Shown here one piece after another: positions 34,244 to 42,443 of a stretch of 64,000 bases of DNA. A program made the position numbers and the translations under genes. The stretch is from Streptoverticillium olivoreticuli subsp. olivoreticuli (GTDB lineage: Bacteria; Actinomycetota; Actinomycetes; Streptomycetales; Streptomycetaceae). Below the pieces are notes generated by a model that saw only the letters and a program-made list of their open reading frames with translations, made no database searches and was not told the DNA's origin. The first letter of the stretch is position 1. Every line of letters begins with the position of its first letter. Location of the stretch: assembly GCF_003391135.1 (NCBI RefSeq), contig NZ_CP031455.1, positions 5,936,001 to 6,000,000 of the forward strand. The letters run 5' to 3'.

Positions 34244-35407
34244 ATGGGCGTGTCCCTGGCCAAGGGCGGCAACGTGTCACTGAGCAGGCAGGCCCCGGGT
34301 CTGACCGCCGTGACGGTCGGGCTGGGATGGCGGGTGGGTGCCACCGCGGGGGCCGGATACGACCTGGACGCCAGCGCGCTGCTGTGCGACCAGGCCGGGA
34401 AGGTCCTCTCGGACCAGCACTTCGTCTTCTTCAACAACCGGCGCAGCCCCGACGGTTCGGTCAGCCACTCCGGCAGTGCCGCCGGGGGTGACGACGAGCA
34501 GATCCACGTCGACCTCGCCCGGGTCCCGGCCGAGGTCGCGAAGATCGTCTTCCCCGTCTCCCTCTACGAGGCGGAGCAGCGGGGGCAGAGCTTCGACCGG
34601 ATCGACAGCGCGCACATCCGCGTCGTCGACCAGGCCGGCGGCGCCGAGCTGGCGCGCTTCGACCTCAGGGGCGGCGCGGGCTCGGCCGAGACCGCCATGG
34701 TCTTCGGCGAGCTGTACCGGCACGGCGCGGAGTGGAAGTTCCGCGCGGTCGGCCAGGGATACGCCTCCGGGCTCGCGGGCATCGCCACCGATTACGGCGT
34801 CGACGTCCTGCGCGAGACCCCGCCCTCCTCCGACGCCCGCCCGGCACCGGTGGTCACCGAGAAGGCGGCCACCGCGAAGGCGGAACCGCCCGTGCCGTCC
34901 ACGGCGTCCGCACCGTTTGCCGGCACCGTGCCGCAGGCTCCCACGGTCGCCGCACCCATTGCAGTACCTCAGCAATCCTCAGGGAGTTCCACCGTGACGT
35001 GCTTCTTCGACCCGAACCATGGCCCCGGCATGGCGTCCGTGATGTGGTCCCCGCAGTGGGGTGTGCCCCGCCAGATCCAGACGTGCAACGGCTGTGCGCA
35101 GCGGGTGCAGACCACGCCGCCGCCGTACTACACGGCCCCCCAGCCCCAGGCGGGCTACCCGCAGGCCGGCTACCCCCAGCCCGTCCAGCAGGGCTACCCG
35201 CAGCAGGGCTACCCCCAGCAGCCGGTTCAGCAGGGTTACCCGCAGCAGGGCAACCAGCAGCAGGGCGGCCGCCGCTTCGGCACGGGCGCGCTCATCGGCG
35301 CCGGCGCGGCCGGTCTCGTCGGCGGCGCGCTCCTCAACGAGGCGATGAGCGACGACGAGCCGGACGTCGTCGTCAACAACTACTACGAGGGCGACGACGA
35401 CTACTAG
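34244..35407 (+). CDS. TerD-family protein with Gln/Gly/Tyr/Pro-rich tail
   Basis: A 387-residue protein. Residues 1-190 are a TerD domain (MGVSLAKGGNVSLSRQAPGL, then LDASALLCDQAGKVLSDQHFVFFNN with Ca-binding acidic residues). A Pro/Ala linker leads to a Cys-bearing block (TCFFDPNHGPGMA...QTCNGCAQRV, ~248-285). A repetitive tail follows with GYPQ(A/Q) units, then a Gly/Ala hydrophobic stretch (GALIGAGAAGLVGGALLNE) and an acidic end. TerD proteins are linked to tellurite resistance, stress and development. The tail suggests membrane or polymer association. Confidence 0.85.
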   Translation: MGVSLAKGGNVSLSRQAPGLTAVTVGLGWRVGATAGAGYDLDASALLCDQAGKVLSDQHFVFFNNRRSPDGSVSHSGSAAGGDDEQIHVDLARVPAEVAKIVFPVSLYEAEQRGQSFDRIDSAHIRVVDQAGGAELARFDLRGGAGSAETAMVFGELYRHGAEWKFRAVGQGYASGLAGIATDYGVDVLRETPPSSDARPAPVVTEKAATAKAEPPVPSTASAPFAGTVPQAPTVAAPIAVPQQSSGSSTVTCFFDPNHGPGMASVMWSPQWGVPRQIQTCNGCAQRVQTTPPPYYTAPQPQAGYPQAGYPQPVQQGYPQQGYPQQPVQQGYPQQGNQQQGGRRFGTGALIGAGAAGLVGGALLNEAMSDDEPDVVVNNYYEGDDDY

Positions 35408-35427
35408 TCATCGGGCGCCGTGAACGG

Positions 35428-35472
35428 CGAAGGGCCCGCCCCACCAGGACAGGTGGTGGGACGGGCCCTTCG
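35428..35472. terminator. Bidirectional terminator between the TerD and MFS genes
   Basis: CGAAGGGCCCGCCCCACC pairs with GGTGGGACGGGCCCTTCG (one wobble) between convergent genes, so it may end both. Confidence 0.8.
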
Positions 35473-35498
35473 GGTTTCCGTGGCCCTCTCGCGAGGTC

Positions 35499-36803
35499 CT
35501 AGCGGCGGGCCACCGCGGCCGGGGAGCGCCGCTCCACCAGCGCGCGCCGCGTCGCGTACAGCGTGATCGAGGCCGCGGCCAGCATGGCCAGGAAGCCCAG
35601 CACCACCGTGCCGTCCCACCCCGCGCTGCGGAACGCGAGCGCGCCCAGCGTGCCGCCGACCGAACTGCCCAGGTAGTACGCCGTCTGGTACAGCGCCGAC
35701 GCCTGCGCCCGGCCCGTCTTCGCCGTACGGCTCACCGACGACGACGCCACCGCGTGCCCCGCGAAGAAGCCCGCCGTGATGAGCACCAGACCCAGCAGCA
35801 CCGCGGTCAGCGAATCCGTCAGGGAGAGCAGCAGACCGAGCGTGGTCGTGCCCATCGCCAGATACAGCGCCCCGCGCCGCCCCAGCCGCCCCACCAGCTT
35901 CCCGGCCGCGGCCGACGAGACCGTACCCACCAGGTAGACCAGGAAGATCGAGCCGACGACCCCCTGCGGCAGGTTGAACGGCTCCGCCGCCAGCCGGTAG
36001 CCGATGACGGTGTAGACCGCGCCGAAGACGGTCATGAAGAGCGCGCCGATCGCGTACAGCCGGCGCAGCAGCGGATCCGCGAGGTGGCCGCCGACCGTAC
36101 GGGCCAGCGCGCGCGGCGAGACCGTGGTCGGGGTGAAGTGCCGCGCCTTGGGGATCAGCAGCCGGAAGGCCACCGCGCACACCACCGCCAGGACGCCCAC
36201 CGCGCCGAGCCCGGCCCGCCAGCCCCACGCCTGGGCGACCCAGCCCGCGAGGATGCGCCCGGACATGCCACCCAGGCTGTTGCCCGCCACGAACAGGCCG
36301 ATCGCGCCGACCAGGGCCTTGGCGCGCACCTCCTCGGCCAGATACGCCATCGCGGAGGCGGGCAGCCCCGCCAGCGCGGCACCCTGCACGGCGCGCAGCG
36401 CCACCAGCCAGCCCAGGTCGGGGGCGAAGGGCACGAGCAGGGCCACGAGGGCGGCCACACACAGCGAGGCGGTCATCATCGCCCGCCGCCCGTAGCGCTC
36501 GGACAGCGCGCTGAGCGGGACGACGGCGACGGCGAGTCCGCCGGTCGCGGCCGAGACGGTCCAACTCGCCTGATCCGGCGTCACACCGAGGTCGTCGGAG
36601 ATCGCGGGGAGCAGGGCCTGCGTGGAGTAGAGCAGGGCGAAGGTGGCGACACCCGCGGCGAAGAGCGCGAGGCTCGTCCTGCGGTAGCCGGGCCCGCCGG
36701 GCACCAGCTTGTTGTCATCGGCGGAGGAAGGAGTGAGGGACGACAGTGCGGAGGCACCCGAGCGCACGGTGACGACGGATGCCCCGGTATCGGCAGGAGG
36801 CAT
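35499..36803 (-). CDS. MFS exporter
   Basis: A 434-residue transporter with 12 predicted membrane segments from about residue 42. LSERYGRRAMMTASL is the loop 2-3 MFS motif, and GRLGRRGALYLAMG is its mirror in the second half. It resembles the YnfM/AraJ drug or sugar efflux branch. ATG 36803 (MPPADTG) is chosen; upstream codons run into the LysR promoter. It is divergent from a LysR gene 62 bp away, its likely regulator. The substrate is unknown. Confidence 0.85.
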   Translation of the reverse strand: MPPADTGASVVTVRSGASALSSLTPSSADDNKLVPGGPGYRRTSLALFAAGVATFALLYSTQALLPAISDDLGVTPDQASWTVSAATGGLAVAVVPLSALSERYGRRAMMTASLCVAALVALLVPFAPDLGWLVALRAVQGAALAGLPASAMAYLAEEVRAKALVGAIGLFVAGNSLGGMSGRILAGWVAQAWGWRAGLGAVGVLAVVCAVAFRLLIPKARHFTPTTVSPRALARTVGGHLADPLLRRLYAIGALFMTVFGAVYTVIGYRLAAEPFNLPQGVVGSIFLVYLVGTVSSAAAGKLVGRLGRRGALYLAMGTTTLGLLLSLTDSLTAVLLGLVLITAGFFAGHAVASSSVSRTAKTGRAQASALYQTAYYLGSSVGGTLGALAFRSAGWDGTVVLGFLAMLAAASITLYATRRALVERRSPAAVARR

Positions 36804-36865
36804 GTATCGACCGTATGCACGCAACGCTCATGCGTCCAATGCACAAATTCGCGATAATCGATCCC

Positions 36866-37876
36866 ATGCAGCATGACCGCAGGCCAGGGGCGTCTCTGTC
36901 ACCAACCGGCAATGAAAGCGTGACGAGGATTTTTGACAACTCGGTAACACCCGACACTCCTGACATCAAGGCGGATTCCTGGGCCGCGACCCTCACGCCC
37001 CGCCTCGCGCAGTTCGTCGCCGTCGCCCGGCACGAGCACGTCACCCGGGCCGCGCACCAGCTGGAGATGCCGCAGTCCACCCTCAGCCGCTCGATGGCGC
37101 GCGTCGAACAGGACCTGGGCGTCGCGCTGTTCGCCCGCCATGGCCGCACGCTCTCCCTCACCGCCGCGGGCCGCACGTTCCTCGCCTCCGTCGAGCGGGC
37201 CCTGGCGGAGGTCGAGCGGGCCGCCGAGTCCGTACGGGCCGACGCCGACCCCACCGCCGGGAAGATCGCCTTCGGCTTCCTGCACACCCTGGGCTCCGAG
37301 ACCGTGCCGGAGCTGATCCGCGCCTTCCGCGCCGACCATCCGCGCGTGCGGTTCCAGCTCGTGCAGAACTACGGCGAGGCCATGCTGGAACGGCTGCGCT
37401 TCGGCGACCTCGACCTCTGCCTGACCTCACCGCTCCCCGACGCGCCCGACCTCGTCGCCCGCCGCCTCGACGAGCAGAAGCTCCGCCTCGTCGTCCCGGA
37501 CGACCATCCGCTGGCCGGGCGCAAGCGGGTCCGCCTCGCGGAGGCGGCCACGGAGCTCTTCGTCACCCTCGAACCCGGCTACGGCCTGCGCCGGATCACC
37601 GACGCCCTCTGCGCGGAGGCGGGCTTCACGCCCAAGGTCGCCTTCGAGGGCGAGGACCCGGAGACCCTGCGCGGCCTCGTCGCCGCGGGCCTGGGCGTGG
37701 CGCTGCTGCCACCGCCGGCGGTGCCGCGGCCCGGCGTCGTGGAACTGACGGTCACGGCGCCGCGTGCGGTCCGCGAGATCGGTGTGGCGTGGTTGGACGG
37801 GCACCCGGACACGCCCCCGGTGGCGGCCTTCAAGCGCTTCCTCCTGTCCAGGAGGGGGCAGTTGCTGCCGCGCTGA
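36866..37876 (+). CDS. LysR-family transcriptional regulator
   Basis: A 336-residue protein. The N-terminal HTH is FVAVARHEHVTRAAHQLEMPQSTLSRSMARVEQDLG (~47-82), preceded by an unusual ~40-residue extension that could be shortened if a later start is used. The effector domain (~125-330) is a periplasmic-binding-like fold (GFLHTLGSETVPELIRAF, VPDDHPLAGRKRVRL, GLGVALLPPP). It is divergent from the MFS gene. ATGCGTCCAATGCA-like repeats in the spacer may be its site. Confidence 0.88.
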   Translation: MQHDRRPGASLSPTGNESVTRIFDNSVTPDTPDIKADSWAATLTPRLAQFVAVARHEHVTRAAHQLEMPQSTLSRSMARVEQDLGVALFARHGRTLSLTAAGRTFLASVERALAEVERAAESVRADADPTAGKIAFGFLHTLGSETVPELIRAFRADHPRVRFQLVQNYGEAMLERLRFGDLDLCLTSPLPDAPDLVARRLDEQKLRLVVPDDHPLAGRKRVRLAEAATELFVTLEPGYGLRRITDALCAEAGFTPKVAFEGEDPETLRGLVAAGLGVALLPPPAVPRPGVVELTVTAPRAVREIGVAWLDGHPDTPPVAAFKRFLLSRRGQLLPR

Positions 37877-37905
37877 CGGGACTCCGCCCCGGGCCTGGAC
37901 CTTTG

Positions 37906-38114
37906 TTCCCCAGCCCCGCCCCTTCCCGAAACCGGGGGAGACCCCCGGACCCCCAGTGCCCTGCGGGCGCGTCCTCAAACGCCGGACGGGCTGGTTTTCC
38001 AGCCCGTCCGGCGTTTGAGGACAGCGCGCGGAGCGTGCTTCGGGGTCTGGGGCGAAGCCCCCCACGCGGCGGAGCCGCAAATCGGATACAGCCGGGAAGG
38101 GGCGGGGTGGGGAA
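37906..38114. repeat. Full-length Streptomyces palindromic repeat
   Basis: The outer ends TTCCCCAGCCCCGCCCC and GGGGCGGGGTGGGGAA are inverted. The inner part (37971-38022) is a 24-bp stem, GTCCTCAAACGCCGGACGGG..., around a TTTT loop. It lies between the LysR gene and the convergent hydrolase gene and looks like the parent form of the copy inside the neuA-like gene. Confidence 0.85.
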
Positions 38115-38155
38115 CAAGCCCGCCGCAGGCGCAACGGTGCCGCGCTCGGCAATGG

Positions 38156-38935
38156 TCAGTAACCCAGCGACGCACCGAACCCAGAAGCGAGCGGCATGCG
38201 CAGCCCGAGCGGCGGCGGAGCCGCGAGCGCGTCGGCCACCGGTCGTGCGTAGTGGCGCCCGAAGAGCGACCCGAGCACGAAGTCGACGGCAAGGGCGAGC
38301 ACTTCGGCCCGATGCTGATGCAGCGCGTGCCCATCGGAGTGCACCTCGAAGCGGCACACGTCCCGATTGACCTTCTTCGCCCGCTCGGCGAGCCGGAACG
38401 ACAGATCGGGGTCGGTGCGTTCATCGTTGGTGCCGTGCACCAGCAGCACCCGCCGCCCCGCGAGCTGCCGCACCGGATCGGGGTCGAGCACGGACTCCGG
38501 CTCGGGCAGCCAGGGGGCCAGCGCCAGTACGGAGGTGACGGCCGGGTGCCCCGCGGCGCGCAGCGCGGCCCGGCCGCCCATGTCCGTACCGACCAGGCAC
38601 ACCGGTACGTCGCCGTAGCGCCGCAGCACTTCGTCCGCGGCCCACTCCGCGTCCCGTACGGGATCGGCCGCGGAACCGTTCCACCCGCGGTGGCGGTAGC
38701 GGACGACGTGGGTGACGAGCCCCTCCGCCGTGCCCGAGCGGGCCAGCCGGCGGGCCAGCGGCCGCTGCGCGGCCAGTGTCAGCGCCGAGGGGCGGCGGGT
38801 CCCGGCGGGGCGCCCGCCGGGGAGTAACAGGGCCACGCCGTGCACGGAATGCTCCGCGCCGAGCGGTTTTCCGAGGCGGGGGGAGCCGGTCCCCGGCCCC
38901 CGTGGGTCCCGCTGCGGCAACGCTTGCTGAGGCAT
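38156..38935 (-). CDS. Alpha/beta-hydrolase-fold protein with Asp at the nucleophile elbow
   Basis: A 259-residue protein. GVALLLPGG (strand and oxyanion turn), CLVGTDMGGRAALRAA (nucleophile elbow), VLLVHGTNDERTDP (acid) and SDGHALHQHRAE (His) follow the dienelactone-hydrolase-type order. The elbow reads G-T-D-M-G where a Ser or Cys is expected. Asp is the nucleophile in haloalkane dehalogenases and epoxide hydrolases, so either such chemistry or loss of esterase activity is possible. The start at 38935 is uncertain. Confidence 0.75.
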   Translation of the reverse strand: MPQQALPQRDPRGPGTGSPRLGKPLGAEHSVHGVALLLPGGRPAGTRRPSALTLAAQRPLARRLARSGTAEGLVTHVVRYRHRGWNGSAADPVRDAEWAADEVLRRYGDVPVCLVGTDMGGRAALRAAGHPAVTSVLALAPWLPEPESVLDPDPVRQLAGRRVLLVHGTNDERTDPDLSFRLAERAKKVNRDVCRFEVHSDGHALHQHRAEVLALAVDFVLGSLFGRHYARPVADALAAPPPLGLRMPLASGFGASLGY

Positions 38936-39010
38936 GGCAGAAACGATGGCAGAACGCCGCGCGGTGTCCACCCCGCCGATGGGTCACCGTTCCGTATCGT
39001 TCGCCGATAT

Positions 39011-39022
39011 CTACGCGCGTAG
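39011..39022. promoter_or_regulatory. Nucleoside-regulon operator 3 (adenosine deaminase)
   Basis: CTACGCGCGTAG is followed four bases later by TAGAGT (-10), which is six bases before the ATG at 39039. The mRNA would be leaderless, and the bound operator would cover the -35/-10 spacer. Confidence 0.72.
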
Positions 39023-39038
39023 GGGCTAGAGTGCCGAA

Positions 39039-40175
39039 ATGACGACCGAGACCACCTCCCAACCCACCCCCGAGCAGATCCGCCGCGCCCCCAAGGTGCT
39101 GCTGCACGATCACCTCGACGGCGGACTGCGCCCCGGCACCGTCGTCGACCTGGCCCGCGCCACGGGCTATGACGGCCTGCCCGAGACCGACCCGGACAAG
39201 CTGGGCGTCTGGTTCCGCGAAGCCGCCGACTCCGGCTCGCTGGAGCGCTATCTGGAGACCTTCGCGCACACCTGCGCCGTGATGCAGACCCGCGAGGCCC
39301 TGGTCCGGGTGGCCGCCGAGTGCGCCGAGGACCTGGCCGAGGACGGCGTCGTCTACGCCGAGGTGCGCTACGCCCCCGAGCAGCACCTGGAGGGCGGTCT
39401 CACCCTCGAAGAGGTCGTCGAGGCCGTCAACGAGGGCTTCCGCGAGGGCGAGCGCCGCGCCCGCGCCAACGGTCACCGCATCCGCGTGGGCGCGCTGCTC
39501 ACCGCCATGCGGCACGCGGCCCGCGCCCTGGAGATCGCCGAACTCGCCAACCGCTACCGCGACTCGGGCGTGGCCGGCTTCGACATCGCGGGCGCGGAGG
39601 CGGGCTTCCCGCCCACCCGCCACCTGGACGCGTTCGAGTACCTCAAGCGCGAGAACAACCACTTCACCATTCACGCGGGCGAGGCATTCGGCCTGCCGTC
39701 GATCTGGCAGGCGCTCCAGTGGTGCGGCGCGGACCGGCTCGGCCACGGTGTGCGCATCATCGACGACATCGAGATCGCCGAGGACGGCACGGTCAGGCTC
39801 GGCCGGCTCGCGTCCTATGTGCGGGACAAGCGCATTCCGCTGGAGCTGTGCCCGACCTCCAACCTCCAGACCGGTGCGGCCACTTCTTATGAAGAGCACC
39901 CGATCAGCCTGCTGCGCAAGCTGCACTTCCGGGCCACGGTGAATACCGATAATCGGCTGATGAGCGGCACCAGCATGAGCCTCGAATTCGAGCACCTGGT
40001 CAAGACGTTCGGCTACACCCTGGACGACATGCAGTGGTTCTCCGTCAACGCGATGAAGTCCGCGTTCATCCCATTCGATGAACGTCTCGCGATGATCAAT
40101 GACGTCATCAAGCCCGGATATGCCGAGCTCAAGTCGGAGTGGCTCTTCCGGCAGACCGTGACGGGCACCGCCTGA
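39039..40175 (+). CDS. add: Adenosine deaminase
   Basis: A 378-residue zinc enzyme converting adenosine or deoxyadenosine to inosine forms. The metal ligands appear in [10 protein letters not shown] (HxH), [10 protein letters not shown] (His) and an Asp after the conserved NTDNRLMSG. The catalytic Glu is in the HAGE motif, and GHGVRI and [11 protein letters not shown] complete the family pattern. It likely has a leaderless transcript under the nucleoside operator. Its products feed the purine nucleoside phosphorylase at 53811. Confidence 0.95.
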   Translation: MTTETTSQPTPEQIRRAPKVLLHDHLDGGLRPGTVVDLARATGYDGLPETDPDKLGVWFREAADSGSLERYLETFAHTCAVMQTREALVRVAAECAEDLAEDGVVYAEVRYAPEQHLEGGLTLEEVVEAVNEGFREGERRARANGHRIRVGALLTAMRHAARALEIAELANRYRDSGVAGFDIAGAEAGFPPTRHLDAFEYLKRENNHFTIHAGEAFGLPSIWQALQWCGADRLGHGVRIIDDIEIAEDGTVRLGRLASYVRDKRIPLELCPTSNLQTGAATSYEEHPISLLRKLHFRATVNTDNRLMSGTSMSLEFEHLVKTFGYTLDDMQWFSVNAMKSAFIPFDERLAMINDVIKPGYAELKSEWLFRQTVTGTA

Positions 40176-40339
40176 CCAGCAATTCTGTTCCCGTCGCAAC
40201 CGACGGTGAATCCACGGGTAATAGCGTGAAAACGGCCGGGACTTCAGGTCCCGGCCGTGTCATTCATTGCGGCTTCCCGGCTCTCGTGACTAGGTTGCAG
40301 TGCCGCTCCAAATTCCCCCGTCGCGAGGACAGAATTCAG

Positions 40340-40792
40340 ATGAAGCAGGGAACCATCAAGACTCTCGGTGTCGCTGTGCTCGGTGTCGCCTTCGCCGCCA
40401 CGGCGGTGGGCAACGCAGCCGCGCTCGGGACCTCGGGTGCCGTGGAGTCGGTCACCGGCACCGCCGCGACCACGATGGGCGGGCTGCCCATCCAGCAGGC
40501 CGCGAAGCTCGCCCCGGCCGGGGGCCCCGTCGTCGCCGCCGCGGACCGCGCGGTCCAGGGCGGCATCCTGAAGGCGCCCTCCCAGGCCGTGGACAAGGCC
40601 ATGGCGCCCAACCTCCCGAAGACGCCCGACCTCCCGGTGGTGTCGAAGAAGTCCGACAGCAGCCCGGCCGGCAACGGCACCGGCGGCGGCAGCGCGAGCG
40701 GCAGGATGAACAACTCCGGCAACAAGGGCCTGCTCGGCGGTCTGCCGACGCTGCCCACCAACGGTCTGCCCCTGCCGAGCATCGGCGGCTGA
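40340..40792 (+). CDS. Small secreted Ala/Pro/Gly-rich protein
   Basis: A 150-residue protein with a signal peptide (KQGTIKTLGVAVLGVAFAATAVGNAAA). The mature part is low in charge, with SGAVESVTGTAATTMGGLPIQQA, a Pro-rich segment and a Gly/Ser/Asn linker, ending in LPTLPTNGLPLPSIGG. No enzyme motif is seen. Similar short exported proteins at 46554 and 62788 share the Leu/Pro/Gly-rich endings. It may be a wall-surface or spore-coat component; the function is not known. Confidence 0.7.
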   Translation: MKQGTIKTLGVAVLGVAFAATAVGNAAALGTSGAVESVTGTAATTMGGLPIQQAAKLAPAGGPVVAAADRAVQGGILKAPSQAVDKAMAPNLPKTPDLPVVSKKSDSSPAGNGTGGGSASGRMNNSGNKGLLGGLPTLPTNGLPLPSIGG

Positions 40793-40805
40793 ACCCCCTG
40801 CGCGA

Positions 40806-40850
40806 ACGGCGGGCCGCGCATCCCCCGCACCGGGGTGCGCGGCCCGCCGT
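40806..40850 (+). terminator. Terminator after the secreted-protein gene
   Basis: A perfect 15-bp stem (ACGGCGGGCCGCGCA / TGCGCGGCCCGCCGT) with a 15-base loop, lying between convergent genes. Confidence 0.8.
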
Positions 40851-40875
40851 CGCGTCAACCGCACGGCAGGGAGCA

Positions 40876-41088
40876 TCACCAGGACGTGGCAGTCCCGCCG
40901 TGGCCCTTCTCGGCGGGCAGCAGCACCCACAGCGCGAGATAGAGCAGGAACTGCGGGCCGGGCAGCAGGCACGAGGCCAGGAAGATGACGCGCATCGTGG
41001 TGCGGGAGGTGCCGAAGCGCTCGGCCAGGCCCGCGCAGACGCCGGCGATCATCCTGTGGTCACGGGGGCGGACCAGGGGAGCGGACAT
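40876..41088 (-). CDS. PspC-domain small membrane protein
   Basis: A 70-residue protein. VRPRDHRMIAGVCAGLAERFGTSRTTMRVIFLASCLLPG is the PspC motif, followed by one membrane helix (FLLYLALWVLLPAEKG). In other bacteria PspC proteins take part in envelope-stress signalling. Here it is alone, with no pspA nearby, so the role is open. It is convergent with the secreted-protein gene. Confidence 0.85.
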   Translation of the reverse strand: MSAPLVRPRDHRMIAGVCAGLAERFGTSRTTMRVIFLASCLLPGPQFLLYLALWVLLPAEKGHGGTATSW

Positions 41089-41194
41089 GATGGCGACTCC
41101 TCGTCGTCGGTCCGGCGGCGTCGGGGACGCGCCGTGCGGGAACGTTTCCCGATGCCTACGACGCTACGGCCACGAGCCGGGGCGAAGCATCGCT

Positions 41195-41749
41195 CTACGG
41201 GGCGATCCCGACCCTGGGGATCGTCGGGGTCCGACCCTGGGACGGCTCCTTCCGGCGGAGGGCCTCCGGTCGCCGTCCGTCACCCCTGCGACGGAGCCGG
41301 GCCCGTACCGCGGGCACCACCGCGAGGTGCGCGACGGCGACGCCCGTCACGTTCAGCAGCAGCGCGTCCACGTCCAGCACCTGGCCCACCACACCGCTCT
41401 GGACGACCTGGAGGGCCAGCGACAGCATCGCGCTGGTGAAGACCGTGCGGGTCAGCGAGCCCAGCGGCGAGGCGTCGAGCCGCCCTCCCGCCCACGGCAG
41501 CAGCACCCCCAGCGGCGCCAGCGGCAGCATCCCCGCGCCGATCGCGCGCGTCGCCTCCCAGGGACTCAGGGCGAGGTCGGCACGGATCGTGGCCAGCGGC
41601 TCCAGCGGCGCGGCCGTCACCCAGGGCGCCGTCAGCGGACGCAGGGCCAGCCAGCCGACAGCCAGGAGATGGGCGACGAGCAGCACGCACCCCGCGACGC
41701 GGTAGCGGTATCGGAGGGCGGGCGTACCGCCGTAACCATGACCCTGCAC
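41195..41749 (-). CDS. VanZ-family membrane protein
   Basis: A 184-residue protein with about five hydrophobic segments (17-37, 70-88, 98-115, 121-135, 138-150). MLPLAPLGVLLPW, FTSAMLSLALQVVQSGVVGQVLDVDALLLNVTGVAVAH fits the VanZ domain (conserved N and D pairs). VanZ in Gram-positive bacteria affects teicoplanin resistance or lipid II handling. It starts at GTG 41749. The basic C-terminal tail is variable. Confidence 0.82.
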   Translation of the reverse strand: MQGHGYGGTPALRYRYRVAGCVLLVAHLLAVGWLALRPLTAPWVTAAPLEPLATIRADLALSPWEATRAIGAGMLPLAPLGVLLPWAGGRLDASPLGSLTRTVFTSAMLSLALQVVQSGVVGQVLDVDALLLNVTGVAVAHLAVVPAVRARLRRRGDGRRPEALRRKEPSQGRTPTIPRVGIAP

Positions 41750-41837
41750 GCCCCACAGGACGCGGGGTGTGCGCCGTCCGGTTCCGCCCTCGACGACGGA
41801 GAGTGGCGGACGGCCGCGGTGACGGAGAGTGCCCGGG

Positions 41838-42443
41838 TCAGGAGACGGCCGTACCGCTGATGTCCGCGGTGTCCGGATGCGTCCGCATCTCCTCGGTGCA
41901 GCCGAAGCTCAGCGGCCGCGTCTCGCCCGGCCCGCCCAGGATCACCGTCGACCTGCCGTCGGCCGCGGCCGTCCCCACGAACGAGCACACCACCTGTGCC
42001 AGCGCGACCTGCGGCAGCTCACCGGGCTCCCGGCTCAGCCGCAGCGTGCCCGCCGGGTCGCCCGGCCGCGGCCCGGCGACGGTCAGCCGCTGCGGGACCA
42101 CGGTGATCAGCCCTGCGTCGGCCTCCTCCCCGGACGGCACCTTCCGCAGCTCGTCGAGGAGCGCGCCGGCGACGACCGCCGCGTCGTCGGGCTTGTCGGG
42201 CAGCGGGACCCGGCGGGTCACCGGCACCAGCTGCGAGGCGCACTCCAGCTGCACGGTCACGGTGGCCAGGCCCGCGGCCGCGCTCGGGTCGGGGCGGGCG
42301 ACGCACGACGCCCGGGACGGCGCGCCGCCCGCGTCCACCGGCACGGCGGTGCCCCGGATCCCGCACGCGGAGAGCGCGGGGAAGGAGCCGAGCAGCGTCA
42401 GTGCCAGGGCGGCGGTTCCGATCCTCACATTGGGCGTCTTCAC
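41838..42443 (-). CDS. Lipoprotein of the afsQ operon
   Basis: A 201-residue protein. The lipobox SFPALSACG places the lipidated Cys near residue 28. The rest is a single secreted domain with two Cys. GTG 42443 overlaps the AfsQ2 stop (GTGA), so the lipoprotein is made with the sensor kinase. The Streptomyces coelicolor afsQ operon has a lipoprotein gene at the same place. A role in signal sensing or in tuning AfsQ2 is inferred. Confidence 0.82.
   Translation of the reverse strand: MKTPNVRIGTAALALTLLGSFPALSACGIRGTAVPVDAGGAPSRASCVARPDPSAAAGLATVTVQLECASQLVPVTRRVPLPDKPDDAAVVAGALLDELRKVPSGEEADAGLITVVPQRLTVAGPRPGDPAGTLRLSREPGELPQVALAQVVCSFVGTAAADGRSTVILGGPGETRPLSFGCTEEMRTHPDTADISGTAVS

Noticed and set aside
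35120-35260. Direct repeats rich in CAG and TACCC, first considered as a possible tandem-repeat element
   Set aside because: They are the coding repeats for GYPQ units in the TerD tail.
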